From contig CM106585.1 in the NCBI GenBank assembly GCA_048013815.1, forward strand, positions 13,702,001-13,766,000: a stretch of DNA of 64,000 nucleotides, given 5' to 3'. The notes beneath the pieces are model-generated. The model did not search any database and was not told where the DNA came from. It saw only the letters and a program-made list of their open reading frames with translations. The DNA is from Setoptus koraiensis (taxonomy: Eukaryota; Arthropoda). Positions 1 to 11,122 of this stretch are shown here, piece after piece; the stretch's first letter is position 1, and the number at the start of each line of letters is the position of its first letter. Both the position numbers and the translations under genes were made by a program.

Positions 1-714
1 ATCTCTCATCAAAAATCTCACAGTATTCAAAAGATATAAGAATTCCAGATGCCAAATATTTATCTAGTAAAGCAGCAAGTTCTGCCAGACTGATTGGAGG
101 GTGCAAAAATGCAGGTTGATGTCTCAGAAATTGGGTGGGGAGGATCGTTCAACAAACTAAGGAGATGTTTTTTGCTCGCAGAAACCAATTTGACCAACAT
201 GTAAATGTGCATTATTGCAACACTAGTAGGGCAGATCGCCATTTATTATTGTATCGTTATCCTCTGAACTCATGTCGATTACTACTCAACATAAATGTAA
301 ATGTATGTTGTGTCTCATGTGATAATTATACTATTTCGTTGAATTAATTTCGAATAATGTACGTCAGCACTAACAGATTGTGTTGATATTACCAGAGTTT
401 AAATATAGTTATTTAATGTAATTCTATTTTCTTAACGCTAACATTGTTTGGTTGAAGTTAATTTAGTAATTTTCATTCTATTGTTATAATTTATATTATT
501 TTCATGATATTGTCTGTGTAAGTGTTACAAGTTTGTCTAACTTAATGTCTATTCGGGCCCACTACTGCTATTTTCGTGCTCCATCTAGATTAATTTAGCG
601 GTAATTTACAATGGTCTAGTTATATCTATAAATAGTTCAATCAATCAATCACTTTGATGTATTTATATTCCCATTATAGATAGACTACCATTTAAGTATT
701 CCAGGTATGTATTT
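1..714. repeat. Direct repeat copy A, ending in a duplicated MIOX tail
   Basis: This segment matches 5424-6137 almost base for base, with only scattered substitutions, and it probably extends left beyond the window. Its last ~30 bases (681-714) match the final coding codons and stop of the MIOX gene, read on the minus strand, so it is a segmental copy of DNA lying 3' of MIOX. Similarity stops abruptly near 714-717, where a different repeat begins. Short open frames inside it are shared with copy B and are not convincing genes. Confidence 0.85.
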
Positions 715-716
715 GT

Positions 717-1150
717 ACCGAATCTTGTACATGTCGATCTGATGTTGATTTAATGTTCAGATGTGCTCACCTCATATCTAGTAATTAGTCAAATTATGAC
801 TGACCTGCTGGCTGTTACTTCAGTTTGATGCGATTCTTCTTTTGCTGTCACTGTGTCATTTGGATGATTTCTAGAGATTTTATCTATTAGATCCTCTTCG
901 TTAGGCTTTTACACGATAATAACGATAACAAATTATATAAGATGATTAATAGCATATCTTATTTGTTTGATACTGGCTGCCCTCTGTGCAATTACAACCA
1001 ACTATGAACTATACACAATTGCCACTCATCATTAGTTATATGATATATGTGTATCAGCTCGATTGGATGTTGTATTTTCGTCTATTTGTTCACTACTTTG
1101 GTCGTGGTTAGATGCACAATAGAATTCTATCATGGTTATACTCTTCCATT
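717..1150. repeat. Dispersed ~430-bp repeat, copy 1
   Basis: The stretch beginning CCGAATCTTGTACATG and ending CTCTTCCATT recurs at 18294-18725 in the same orientation with only scattered differences. It has no long open frame and no terminal inverted repeats that I can see. It starts directly where the MIOX-tail repeat ends, so two unrelated repeats are joined here. Confidence 0.8.
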
Positions 1151-2312
1151 AGTAGAAAGTTTGATGAACACAACGGTCGCAACACTGCCAGACATTGGAT
1201 TTGCGGTTAGACTCCTGAGTCAGTTGCTCAAACATCGTGATCACAGTTATTGGACAGGTATTGTTATGTATTCCACGTGAGCGGAGGAAAACAAGATCGT
1301 TGAACCCGTTTATTTACAAACTGGAGACTCACCGGGTCATTCGCAAGAGGACCCATTGAGACAAATAGAAACTCGTTAGGCATGACGACTAATGTTCGAG
1401 AGGGAGCATTGAGAGCAGGCGAACACTATCGTTATGATAGTGTAATAATGTGGACGCCGCACGCAATCACAAACTCATAATTTGAATCATGAACGTGCGC
1501 GCTAGCCGGATATATACGATATGGGAACTGAACCGGAAGTTGATAACAAGACACATAACGTGTTACACTCACTTGTTAGGTTAAGCAATGAGTTGCACAT
1601 ACGCTTTATATCAGCACACATCTCTTGTACTCGTATATATGAAATAATCGCATAAGTCAGTCCTAACAGATTACAAACTCAATATTCATTACATCTGACT
1701 ACAAATAGCCGAACCGTAGCAACACGACGAGCATATTGTATTAGTCGGGTAATATTTTTCAAATATTGATTCTTTTCTGCTTTGGTTCGGACGCGTTGTT
1801 TTCGGCCGGCTCACGCACTTGCGGTATGTCAGCCTTTGGGAACGTGCTAACTTTCTATTAATAAAAATACAAAAATCGGGACGATAGATTCAAAAGTTTA
1901 AAACATTGTGTGAAATCAAATAAATATACAGCTCGCGCAGAGCCCACTGAATACTAAACGATGTTTAAGGGTTGCTCCTGGCAACCTTAGAAAACACGCA
2001 GATAAACAGTAGATACAGATCGGTCAGATGCCTAAGTCCGGTTGTTGTTCCATTCAAGCGAGAACATCCTGAGAATCAGGTGAGCTCTATGCTGACCTGG
2101 AAGTACGGCTGTTTGTGTCCCACTGAGGGCCATATTCTTCAGATAGTTGGGCTGTTTGTGCACATAGAAAATAAAGAATTAATTCATATCTTCGCATCGT
2201 AAAGTACAATCGTGCCAACAATAGAGGTCACATGTCATCACTGCAATAACAGCTAGCGAAACACAGCGAGAAAGTCAGTGTTCATGTGATTTATCAGCTA
2301 ACGAGTGCAAAT
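1151..2312. other. Intergenic, upstream of the receptor-like gene
   Basis: No convincing gene. The only notable site is the X-box-like palindrome at 1971-1985. A 76-codon open frame at 1972-2202 starts with a non-ATG codon and has no recognisable features. Confidence 0.5.
1971..1985. promoter_or_regulatory. X-box (RFX-type) palindrome
   Basis: GTTGCTCCTGGCAAC fits the RFX consensus RYYNYY-N(1-3)-RRNRAC at every position. It lies 328 bp before the ATG of the receptor-like gene at 2313. RFX factors switch on genes of ciliated sensory neurons in animals, so placement before a chemoreceptor-like gene makes sense. The role is inferred; one 15-bp match can occur by chance. Confidence 0.4.
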
Positions 2313-3959
2313 ATGAAAGCTAGAAGAAATAGTGGCAGGAAGTCGCCGGCGGCGGCGGAAAAGTGTTTGTTTCATGGCGCAAATCACTTGTCGCAGTTAT
2401 TACGATATAGTCTGGTACCAGCGGGCTATTTATATCGTCAAAACAACAACACGCTGGGGCCCAGAAGCAAACGAAAGTTGATAATATTTTTATCATTTCT
2501 AGTGAACTTTGTATTGCCATTTAGAATGGCCATGTTTATCATAGTAACCAGTTGGACAAGCGCAGCGGATCAGTCAGCAACCAACCAATCACCGGTGTTG
2601 CAACAGCATCAAAATCTAGCCATCAACAGCTCTAACACCAGCATCAGGGCTGGCGATGACGGTCCTATGGGATTTACAACTACCTCAGACCCGAATCAAT
2701 CGCCAGTGATTTACTACTTGTTTTATTTTTTACCGCTAACGGTGTCGGCCAAACATTTGATAATGTGGCTATATCCTTGTATATGGCATCATGATTCAAT
2801 AGTGACAATATTGGCTAGTAATTATTATAATCTAACTGACAAACATACACAGATAAGGGTGGCAAGAATGGCATTTATAATATCATTCAGTTGCGAGTTT
2901 GTAAACGCAGCGAGATTCGCGATCTGGTATGCTACCTCTACGGGAATTGGCACCTCTAGTTATAAGTATGCCTTGTCAGTAATAATTTCAATGGTGGAGT
3001 TTTATTGCAATCTGAATGCCGCTTCCGCAACAATGTATCTGTGCTACATTGGCTACATGATTGGTCAGAATGTCAAGCGATTCTCCGAACTATACATAGA
3101 GAATATGTTCAATAATGACTCTGTTGACGAGGATAAATCAACTCCGTTGACTCAATTTCTGACTATAACCACCGCCGATCTGGCCACTGGCACCAGCACA
3201 TCGGATATAGCCGACTATCATCATCTATTTGGGGGCGGTGGCGGCGGCAAAACAGGGGACGCTATTACGCAGGCAATTAAATCGCTGCGAGACACCGACG
3301 ATACGAAATTGTTGAACAGTGGCAAGAGCAGCACGAATGATTTGCCCTCGATAACGGCAACAATTGTTGGAATGACGGCGCCCACCGCAGCAATAATACA
3401 CGCCGATCGAGACCCAATGTCACTGTTGGGTCGCACCGACGGGTTGCAGAACGGTTTAACATTTGGCCTCAATGTCGGACAAAATGTCGTCAGTAGCGTG
3501 CAGTTAGCCAGTGGTGAGCGCATGGACGATAGTAAATTGAGAAGACAATTGGACAGACGAACTGCATTGTTGTTTACGCGAAACAATCAACTGATCAGAT
3601 CCAGATTGAGGCGCACGGTGAAATTGTTGGGCAAAATGAAAGACGACTTGATCGACCTGAACCGAATAGTGTCGCCTATATTTGCCATCAATATGTTAAA
3701 TAATTACCACCATATATTGTTGTGCGTTGGCTTGACCGTGAACGCCATATCAGATCCGAACAACGACGGTCTATCACTCACAATGGTCATCACTTTGCCA
3801 CTGGTGGTATTTTCGGCCATACTGGTGTTGCAAGATTGCATTTTTTTGGGTTCTGTGCCTAGCGAACTGAATCTAATGATGAACAGACTGTTTGACGCCA
3901 TTGTGACAAATCAGAGCCTGCAGCACCAATCATTGAGCAGCAACAAACATCGCCAGCAG

Positions 3960-3991
<32 letters not shown>

Positions 3992-4385
3992 GCAAACGCA
4001 AGAGAGCAGTCCCCTGTTGCTGAAAGTCAGCGACAGCGGTATCGCACCACAGGTGACCAATCGACAGACTCGAGCGCGCCTAACAGGCAACACCGTTACT
4101 AATGAACAACAAGTTGAGACGCTGTCTATTGCTGGCCTGTCATCATCAGCTGCTGCTAATGACAATCATAACACTGACAATGAGAATGACGACGATGGCC
4201 AACTTTGCGAAACCTGGAGCCAATACAAATACGCCAGAGAATTATCGGATAGTATTTATTTTAGTCTGAGCGGCATAACGCCCATTAGCCGGCGCGTTGT
4301 GCTGTCCATATTCGCTCATGCCCTGTCATCGTTGTTCATATCGACAGAATTGTTGCGTATATTTGCGCCCAGCAAAACCGGCTAA
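2313..4385 (+). CDS. Gustatory-receptor-like 7TM protein
   Basis: A single-exon frame of 690 residues; the ATG at 2313 is the first ATG in frame. I see seven hydrophobic segments: the first near residues 55-80, then around IIYYLFYFLP-like, FIISFSCEF, ALSVIISMVEF, PIFAINMLNNYHH, TLPLVVFSAILVL and a last one near VVLSIFAHALSSLFIS. A loop of over 200 residues, rich in Gly, Ser and Thr, separates the fourth and fifth segments, and a poly-Gln, Asn/Asp-rich loop lies before the last. This order, with basic residues before segment five, resembles arthropod gustatory receptors (7tm_7), which are ligand-gated cation channels in sensory neurons. The usual TYhhhhhQF motif is not evident, so family assignment is tentative. 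The two long intracellular-side loops are much longer than usual. Confidence 0.55.
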
Positions 4386-4440
4386 CTCGACTGTAAATAA
4401 TTACAGTTTAATTACAGTCTTATCTAAATAATTACAGAAT

Positions 4441-4772
4441 TATGGACGACCAATTAGCTTATCTGGATATTCTATCATTACAACCAGAGTTTAATATACA
4501 AGAAGTATGGTCATTTGTGCCTGCCGAAACGAATCAATCGCAAAATTCTCTCTATATCCCGTGGTAGATCCTAATGAAGTTTGTCCAATGCAGCCAATTA
4601 CAGACGGGGTTTGTTCGCCAAAGGCGCGAGCTAGCTCCTCTAAAATGGAGGTAAAGCTTAGTGCTCTCCACTGTCAACAAAAACAGGGGATATCCAGCAG
4701 AAATTGACAGTTCGTGAGAGACAACTCGAACTTCAAAGACAAGAAGCTCATCAATTGCAGTTGCGTGATTAC
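4441..4772 (+). pseudogene. Unknown repeated coding fragment (5' part)
   Basis: Begins ATGGACGACC and encodes an acidic stretch (MDDQLAYLDILSLQPEF) followed by QPITDGVCSPK and a Gln/Arg/Leu-rich, coiled-coil-like end. A near-identical copy lies on the minus strand at 60310-60670. The frame does not stay open to the end of the fragment, and a DNA element (4773-5275) separates it from a further coding-like stretch at 5276-5541. I do not recognise the protein. It may be a host gene fragment or the remains of a mobile element. Confidence 0.45.
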
Positions 4773-5275
4773 TAGGGTGGGGTAAATCGGTTCCGAGCCG
4801 AACTATTCCTGTGCATGGCAAAAACCCTAAAAATTTTCTAGCGAGTCATTCTTATCATAAGGATGATTTTGAGACGTATTTGTGGTCACCGAAAAACCGA
4901 AATTCAACCCATTTTCCTCATAATCACCGATTTTCACCAACTTGCACATAGGGACCGAAGTACGGGTGGTTTTCATGGAAAAGAGTAGAAATTTAGCCCA
5001 AATTAAAAAGAAAAGCTGCCCTGTCGGGGTTTCCGAGAGTCGGTTGCTGTGATGTTTTTTGACTTCGATCAGCCTAACAAAGTCGCGCTGATATTATGCT
5101 CTCTGTCGGAAAACGCAACAAAACCATCGATTCTCGACCTCCACCCTGCACTCACTGTATATGGTGTTTCAAAAGTATCGAGACCCCAAAAAGACGAAAA
5201 AACCGAGAAAATGCTATATTTGCTCCCATAAGAACCCATTTTGGTTGATTTTAGTGACCGATTTGCCCTACCTTA
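4773..5275 (+). mobile_element. TA-flanked inverted-repeat DNA element, 503 bp
   Basis: The ends TAGGGTGGGGTAAATCGGT and, reversed, TAAGGTAGGGCAAATCGGT form imperfect ~19-bp terminal inverted repeats bounded by TA at each side, as expected for a TA-target (Tc1/mariner-like) non-autonomous element. The interior has no transposase frame. Shortened or rearranged relatives are at 44207-44403, 59909-60309 and 60681-60736. Family assignment rests only on the TA target and size. Confidence 0.7.
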
Positions 5276-5541
5276 CCTATCGGATTCTACCAATGAATGT
5301 CAGTCAAAGTCAGCAAAAGGCAATTACTAGTCAGCTCAATTTACCGAGAATGAATATTTTGTCTATCCAAGATGAATATTGGAATTTGTTAATCAAACAA
5401 GATCTTTCGCATTTGTCTCACCATCTCTCATCAAAAATCTCACAGTATTCAAAAGATATAAGAATTCCAGATGCCAAATATTTATCTAGTAAAGCAGCAA
5501 GTTCTGCCAGACTGATTGGAGGGTGCAAAAATGCAGGTTGA
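5276..5541 (+). pseudogene. Unknown repeated coding fragment (3' part)
   Basis: Just after the DNA element, a frame reads MNVSQSQQKAITSQLN and on to SSARLIGGCKNAG. Sequence from 5424 onward is repeated at 1-117. It probably belonged with 4441-4772 before the element inserted, because removing the element joins contiguous sequence at TA. The reading frame is not continuous across the join. No recognised domain. Confidence 0.35.
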
Positions 5542-6137
5542 TGTCTCAGAAATTGGGTGGGGAGGATCGTTCAACAAACTAAGGAGATGTTTTTTGCTCG
5601 CAGAAACCAATTTGACCAACATGTAAATGTGCATTATTGCAACATTAGTAGGGCAGATCGCCATTTATTATTGTATCGTTATCCTCTGAACTCATGTCGA
5701 TTACTACTCAACATAAATGTAAATGTATGTTGTGTCTCATGTGATAATTATACTATTTCGTTGAATTAATTTCGAATAATGTACGTCAGCACTAACAGAT
5801 TGTGTTGATATTACCAGAGTTTAAATATAGTTATTTAATGTAATTCTATTTTCTTAACGCTAACATTGTTTGGTTGAAGTTAATTTAGTAATTTTCATTC
5901 TATTGTTATAATTTATATTATTTTCATGATATTGTCTGTGTAAGTGTTACAAGTTTGTCTAACTTAATGTCTATTCGGGCCCACTACTGCTATTTTCGTG
6001 CTCCATCTAGATTAATTTAGCGATAATTTACAATGGTCTAGTTATATCTATAAATAGTTCAATCAATCAATCACTTTGATGTCTTTGTATTCCCATTATA
6101 GATAGACTACCATTTAAGTATTCCAGGTATGTATTTA
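5424..6137. repeat. Direct repeat copy B (overlaps the MIOX 3' end)
   Basis: Second copy of the 1-714 repeat. It runs from the unknown coding fragment through AT-rich non-coding sequence into the last codons of MIOX (6107-6137). Because the MIOX end here is native, this is the likely source copy and 1-714 the duplicate. Confidence 0.85.
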
Positions 6138-7191
6138 TCGATGAGGGATTGATAGTAGGGCTTCAGTTCTTCAATGTCAGGTATGGGTGCCGATTTGGTG
6201 TACAGATCGAACTTGTTGAATTCGTTAATCCATGGCAATATCTCAAAGTCGTCATCGTTACACAGGTGGTTGTAGTCGCCGCCTCTGTGCCATGGGTACA
6301 GCGAATGCAATCTGATGATTCTCAAACCAATTTCTGGAATGGTGCACGTTGGATGATTCTTGAGCACGCGGTACATGTACTCGTCGTGACCCCACGAAAT
6401 AAGCACATTGTCTAGACCGCATTGTGGTTGATAGATGCCATATTTTGTATTGTATCTAGTGTTGAGTAAATCAGGATTTTCATCGAAGGATGTGGCCCTG
6501 TAAACAATACTGTCACCATAGGCACAGCCAACCGGGAATGTGTCGCCCACTACGGCCCACTGTTCTTCGCCCCACAAGGCCATTACCTTGCCAAGATCGT
6601 GTATGAGGCCCACCAAATGGAACCAGTCGTGTTTTGGGTGTGTGGCGCGTATTCTCTCTGCTGTTTGGAAGGCGTGCACTATGTTGGGCAGGTCACTGTC
6701 TGGGTCTGATTCGTCGATCAGAGAGTTCAACTTGACCAGGGCCTCCATAATGGTCAATTCGGCATGATTGAAACGAGTCCAGCGCTCAATGCGACTTGTC
6801 ACAAAATCAACAGTTTGATTTTTGTGCATTTGTCTGTATGTATGACGGACTCGCTGCTGAATGTAATCCTCCTATTTATGGCAATGTTATATGGATGGAT
6901 ATTTCAGAGAGACACAAAAGTGATGTTGGTGAGTACGAAAAGTCTAGCAGTTTAACAGTTTTTGTCTCGAAAGTGATCAACTCGTTTGCCACGTAAGCTT
7001 ACCTGATCTTCGCTATAGTTGCGAAATTCTTCAACTTTTTTGTTGTTTTCAGGTCTGAAATGCTCTGATGGATCTAGCATGACGACGCATCCGCTTTCCT
7101 CTTGTAGACTGGGCGATCGTCGGTCGGCATCCTCTTGGTGTTGCTGTTGCTCTTGGAAGCTCTCCTCCTGGTACGATATTACTGAGGCCAT
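6107..7191 (-). CDS. MIOX: myo-Inositol oxygenase (two exons)
   Basis: Exons 7191-7003 and 6856-6107, joined across a 146-bp intron (donor CAG|GTAAGC, acceptor TTCAG|CAGCGA), give 312 residues; the human enzyme has 285. MIOX opens the ring of myo-inositol to give D-glucuronate in the cytosol, using a di-iron centre and oxygen. The metal-binding and signature blocks are present in order: HAFQTAE, LIHDLGK, WAVVGDTFPVGC, SWGHDEY, RLHSLYPWH and EFNKFDLYTK, ending DKYIPGILKW. Exon 1 supplies the variable Gln/Glu-rich N-terminus and the conserved FRNYSED; exon 2 begins QRVRHTYRQMHKNQTVDF, aligning with the vertebrate protein. It looks intact. A TATA/initiator pair lies about 190 bp upstream (7379-7416). 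Its last ~30 coding bases are duplicated at 681-714. Confidence 0.95.
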
Positions 7192-7378
7192 TGCTGACTG
7201 ATTGCTTATTGGGGGCTAACGCTAAACCTGCTAAGAATGTCTGCTACGAATGGTATATTTAGTGTCTAGTGTCCTAACTGCTGGTTGGTGTATTTGTTGT
7301 TGATCGATTGTCTAATTGTAATTAACTCTTTCTGTCTAATTGCTGCTTTTAGCTGCTATTTGTTCGCTGGTTGTCGCT

Positions 7379-7416
7379 GACTGATGGTGATTTGCAACAA
7401 GCGGTTGACTTTTATA
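7379..7416 (-). promoter_or_regulatory. MIOX core promoter (TATA + initiator)
   Basis: Read on the minus strand, TATAAA (7416-7411) is followed by TCAGTC (7384-7379), with the initiator A about 34 bases from the TATA start. This is the classic arthropod spacing. It predicts a 5' leader of about 190 bases before the ATG at 7191. Confidence 0.55.
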
Positions 7417-7708
7417 TGTTTTGTCGCCCAGCGAACTGGCGACAACTAGATAGGAGCGAATCAAGGAACGCCGGCTTGGCGCTAACTAGATTTTAGGTTC
7501 AACTGCAACTGCTACTAATTAATCGGCACGCATGGCGAAGCCGACAAGAATCACTTAACTCAACTCGATGTCAACAACAACAACAACAGCAACATCTACA
7601 AATGTAGATCATATTAGATAAGCCCGCGATTGCGACACTTGCCGCTGGGAAACGTGCATACTGTAGTATGAGTGAGAAGAGTGGTATCGGTAGTGGTAGT
7701 AGTAGGCG

Positions 7709-7716
7709 TATATAAA
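7709..7716 (+). promoter_or_regulatory. Orphan TATA box
   Basis: GCGTATATAAAGTGG is a good TATA box on the plus strand, but no plus-strand coding frame follows it for several kilobases. It may be fortuitous or serve a non-coding transcript. Confidence 0.25.
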
Positions 7717-9087
7717 GTGGAATAGTTAGGAATATTGTTTAGCAACAATATTCAGGGTTTGCTTGTCGCCATATTGGTGCGATTGTTTTTTGAAAAGAAA
7801 TGTTACTATATGGCTGCCAGTTGGGCGGCTCAATTCAGATCATTGCTGAATTCTTTTTTCGTTCTCCTCTCCAGGTCTCTTGAATGTAAAGAGATCTCTT
7901 CAAATTGAAGAGATCTCTTAAAAGCCAGACGCCAAATAAACAACAAGCCATGATTTAGTTTCAAAGCTGTTGCTGTCAGCCCACAATCAACACTTATTGT
8001 GCCTGTGCGCCCTGGTGATAGATCTAGCTAGGCTTGTATCGCATCTTGCAATCTCACACAATCAAATCTCGATCGAGATTTATCGCCAGTAAATATCTTT
8101 TACCACCAGTTACTATGTTGAGCGTCTTGATAGCGTTTGGATAACGATAATAATAATGGATTTGCTTTCTGTGATAACCATCTAACAACAACCGCTCATC
8201 TCATGCGGCGCTACACAAATTTTCACCGACACACAATCCGGCCCAGATTATTGCTATCAACACCTAAACCGCCGCCGCTGCAGTCAGTCGCAATGAATCG
8301 ATCGGGTCCAGTTGTAGTTGTGTCGAGTAGATCACAAGTCGGCGCCATGTTGAGCAGTCATGTTTAACACTTGTTGAGTGGCTCTCAAATGCTGCATGAT
8401 TCGCTCGTATCCTGTGACAAGTCGTATCGTTGTCAGTGTTCGAAGGAAACAAGGTTCACTAATGATTCACTAATCATAGAACTGGGTCATGGCATTGTCG
8501 ATGACAATCTCGGTGCGCAAATTATTTCTATTTCATTTTTATTTAATTAATGAAATCATCACTGCTTGCCCATGGCTAATGCCAGTGCTAGCTGACAAGA
8601 TGTTTCGTCTCCGTTTAACTCTGTTTGCGCCACGCGTTACATAATTGGGCTGTCAAACTGTTTTGCAATTGATACAAACAGTCGCTATAATGTTGCGATA
8701 ATTCATTGAAAAGCAGCCAGCGCAACCAAATTTAAATCTTGCGTAAAATTTAAATCTTTCAATTTCGACCAGCTCTCTACACGCATCAGTATAATGAGTC
8801 TCTATCTGTATAATCTGTATAATAGGCCCAGTGGAGTCGATCGCAGGCCAGGCCATTAGCAACAAACGAATTAATTAATTAAAAGACACAAATCAATTCG
8901 ATGGATCTGTTGCGTCGGAATGACTCGTTCTGATTGCTGATGGTATTATTCATAAAATCGCTAGGCCGATTTGAATGTGCCGATTTGAAACGCATTTTAG
9001 ATCAACATTGATTTAAACCATGGTGTGAATTATGTTGATTAGTCAGAGTGACAATGTACATTCGTGTGTTGATGCAAAGTTGCACTA

Positions 9088-11122
9088 TCAATACCTGATG
9101 AGCCCCTCCTGATCAGCTTCGTACGGAGTCAGTATCCTTACTTTAGTCTCGTCGCCAATCTTCTCCGTTATCTCTATCGGCTCTATTGGTGGCCTGATAA
9201 AATCCATTTTACTCTCTTGGAAATCACGGAAACACTCATTTTGGGCTCCTTTGGACAGCTTGAAATAGCCCTCTTCTCCCCACAGGTAACTGTGTGAATT
9301 CCTGAGCAACCAATATTCTTCGCCATCCTCTATGCCATGCCCCACCAGCAACATAGCATGCAATCCGGGTCCTTCTTTGCAGTTGTGACCCGGATGAACA
9401 AGACCGCCGTAAGCCGCGAAATCCTTTGGAATCTTCAGGAAGGCCAATTGGGGACCCGACATTTTTAAAATGGTAGGCCACAAAGCTCTGTTGAGCTCTC
9501 TCTCATATTTGAGCACCACGGGCCTCTTGTAGCCGGCTCTATGCCAATCCTCTTTCTCGAAGGGACAAAGTGATTCTCTTTCCAAGTAAGGGTAGTCAAC
9601 TCGCAATTCAACACCCCAATCCCTCATAAATCTTTCCATAGAATCACTGCCTGACCCGTTGCAACCCTGCGCCTCGACATGCTTGCCACAATCAATAATA
9701 TACTGCTCACTGAACGGGACTAATTTACCTGTTTGATTACAGTGCACCCACTCCATTAATGACACCAGGGCAAACGCATAACAGCTACCACATTTTTTTC
9801 CCTGATTTCTGGGAACAGTTAGACAGCCGTCCTCACGATAATCCAAATAAACCTGGTCCTTGGTTTGTGATCCATCGCTGACGTCACTCAGGTAACCCAA
9901 ACGGGCCCTCTTAGCGGCAGGGTTGTTATCACTTTCTTCGTCCACATCTTCATCATCCGAACTATAATATTCGCCATCATCGCCCTTCTGCTCTTCTGCG
10001 TCACTATCATCCTGATTATCACTGCCTAAATCCTTCGAATCGTCGCCATCTCCATTCTCGTCACTCGTTATCTTCTTGAAAGTATAAGTCAGCCAGTTAA
10101 ACTGTCGTTTAACGTAATCAACAGAGTTTGGAACTATTTCCAACAATTTCAATTGTTGTTCCGGCAAGCTGTCTTCATTTCCATTGGTTTTAGCGGCCTG
10201 ACTAAACAATTCCAACGGCGAGTGCTCAGGATTTGTCGACGGCACCCGCTTCACGAGCTTTTTACTCTCTTTTGGTTGTTCGCCAGTGATCATTGATCGA
10301 AATTCGTTGATTTTCATTTGGCTATTACGCTGTCTTCGCTCATTTCGTTTATTGGATTTCGACATTTGATGCCTGCTTCTTTTCTTTGTTTTGCCACTCC
10401 TCACTTTTCCTTCTTCATCAATCTGCTGTTCGTATAATCCGACGTCTCGTTTAGATCTACGATTATCAATAGTTATTCGCAGTTGCCGAGCTAGCAGACG
10501 ATAACCGGGCTGCTTTTCCGCAACAATGCGTGCCAGCATTTGTTCCAATCGTTCAAGATCAACGCCAGCCGCTGATTCCATCTCATCACTCTGGCCATTC
10601 GCACTTGATCCTGATTCATCGCCTGCATAATTATCTGACCTGAAACCAGAATACATCTTCTTCAGCTCTTCCGGTGTACTGTCGCTCAATTGATTGATGC
10701 TCAAGAAATATTTCACCTTTCCCCACCTGAATGACAGATTGTGCAAAAATGTCTGGAGAGCACTGGCAAGGAACAACTTCTTTCTGGCCAGCTCATCTCT
10801 GATTGTTGGATAGACCTTTTGGAAGGACGTCTTTACATGGCAAACAAGAGAAAACGAAAAGGTATCTCAAGTTTATTTGATGTCATCAGATGTGAATCAC
10901 AGAATCAACAGTATGACTTACTTTGAAACGGTGCCAATCGAAGATCTTGGGCAATTGATAGCGCAGATTCTTTGGCTTGACGCTGGTTTCTTCGGCACTT
11001 GTCGGCTGCCAGAACAATAGTGACAGCACCAGAAGCAGACTGGATAGCACCAGTGCAGCACGACAAATTGAAGCCATCATTGAATTATTATTGCTTATTT
11101 CGTTGTTCCGTATGATTTTCAC
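9088..11122 (-). CDS. Papain-family (C1) cysteine protease with a long insert
   Basis: Exons 11122-10922 and 10830-9088 (91-bp intron, donor AAA|GTAAGT, acceptor AAAG|ACGTCC) encode 647 residues. Exon 1 carries a hydrophobic signal segment (residues ~19-38) and starts an I29-type propeptide: FDWHRFK joins TSFQKVYPTIRDELARKK and later INQLSDSTPEEL. The catalytic domain starts near residue 400 with QGKKCGSCYAF (Cys417), then His558 in LHAMLLVGHG and Asn578 in LLRNSHSYLWG, so the triad is complete. Between propeptide and catalytic domain lie ~250 extra residues, first basic with RSKR (a convertase-like site), then strongly acidic. One extra residue separates the oxyanion Gln from the Cys motif compared with the family's QGxCGSC. 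Cathepsin relatives act in lysosomes or digestion; substrate and site here are unknown. Confidence 0.85.

Larger units (their letters stand above)
7192..9087. other. Intergenic between MIOX and the C1 protease
   Basis: Contains the MIOX promoter, an orphan TATA box, CAA-rich patches and a doubled palindrome at 7889-7919 (AAGAGATCTCTT repeated about a 7-base spacer). No coding frame with recognisable features. Confidence 0.5.
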
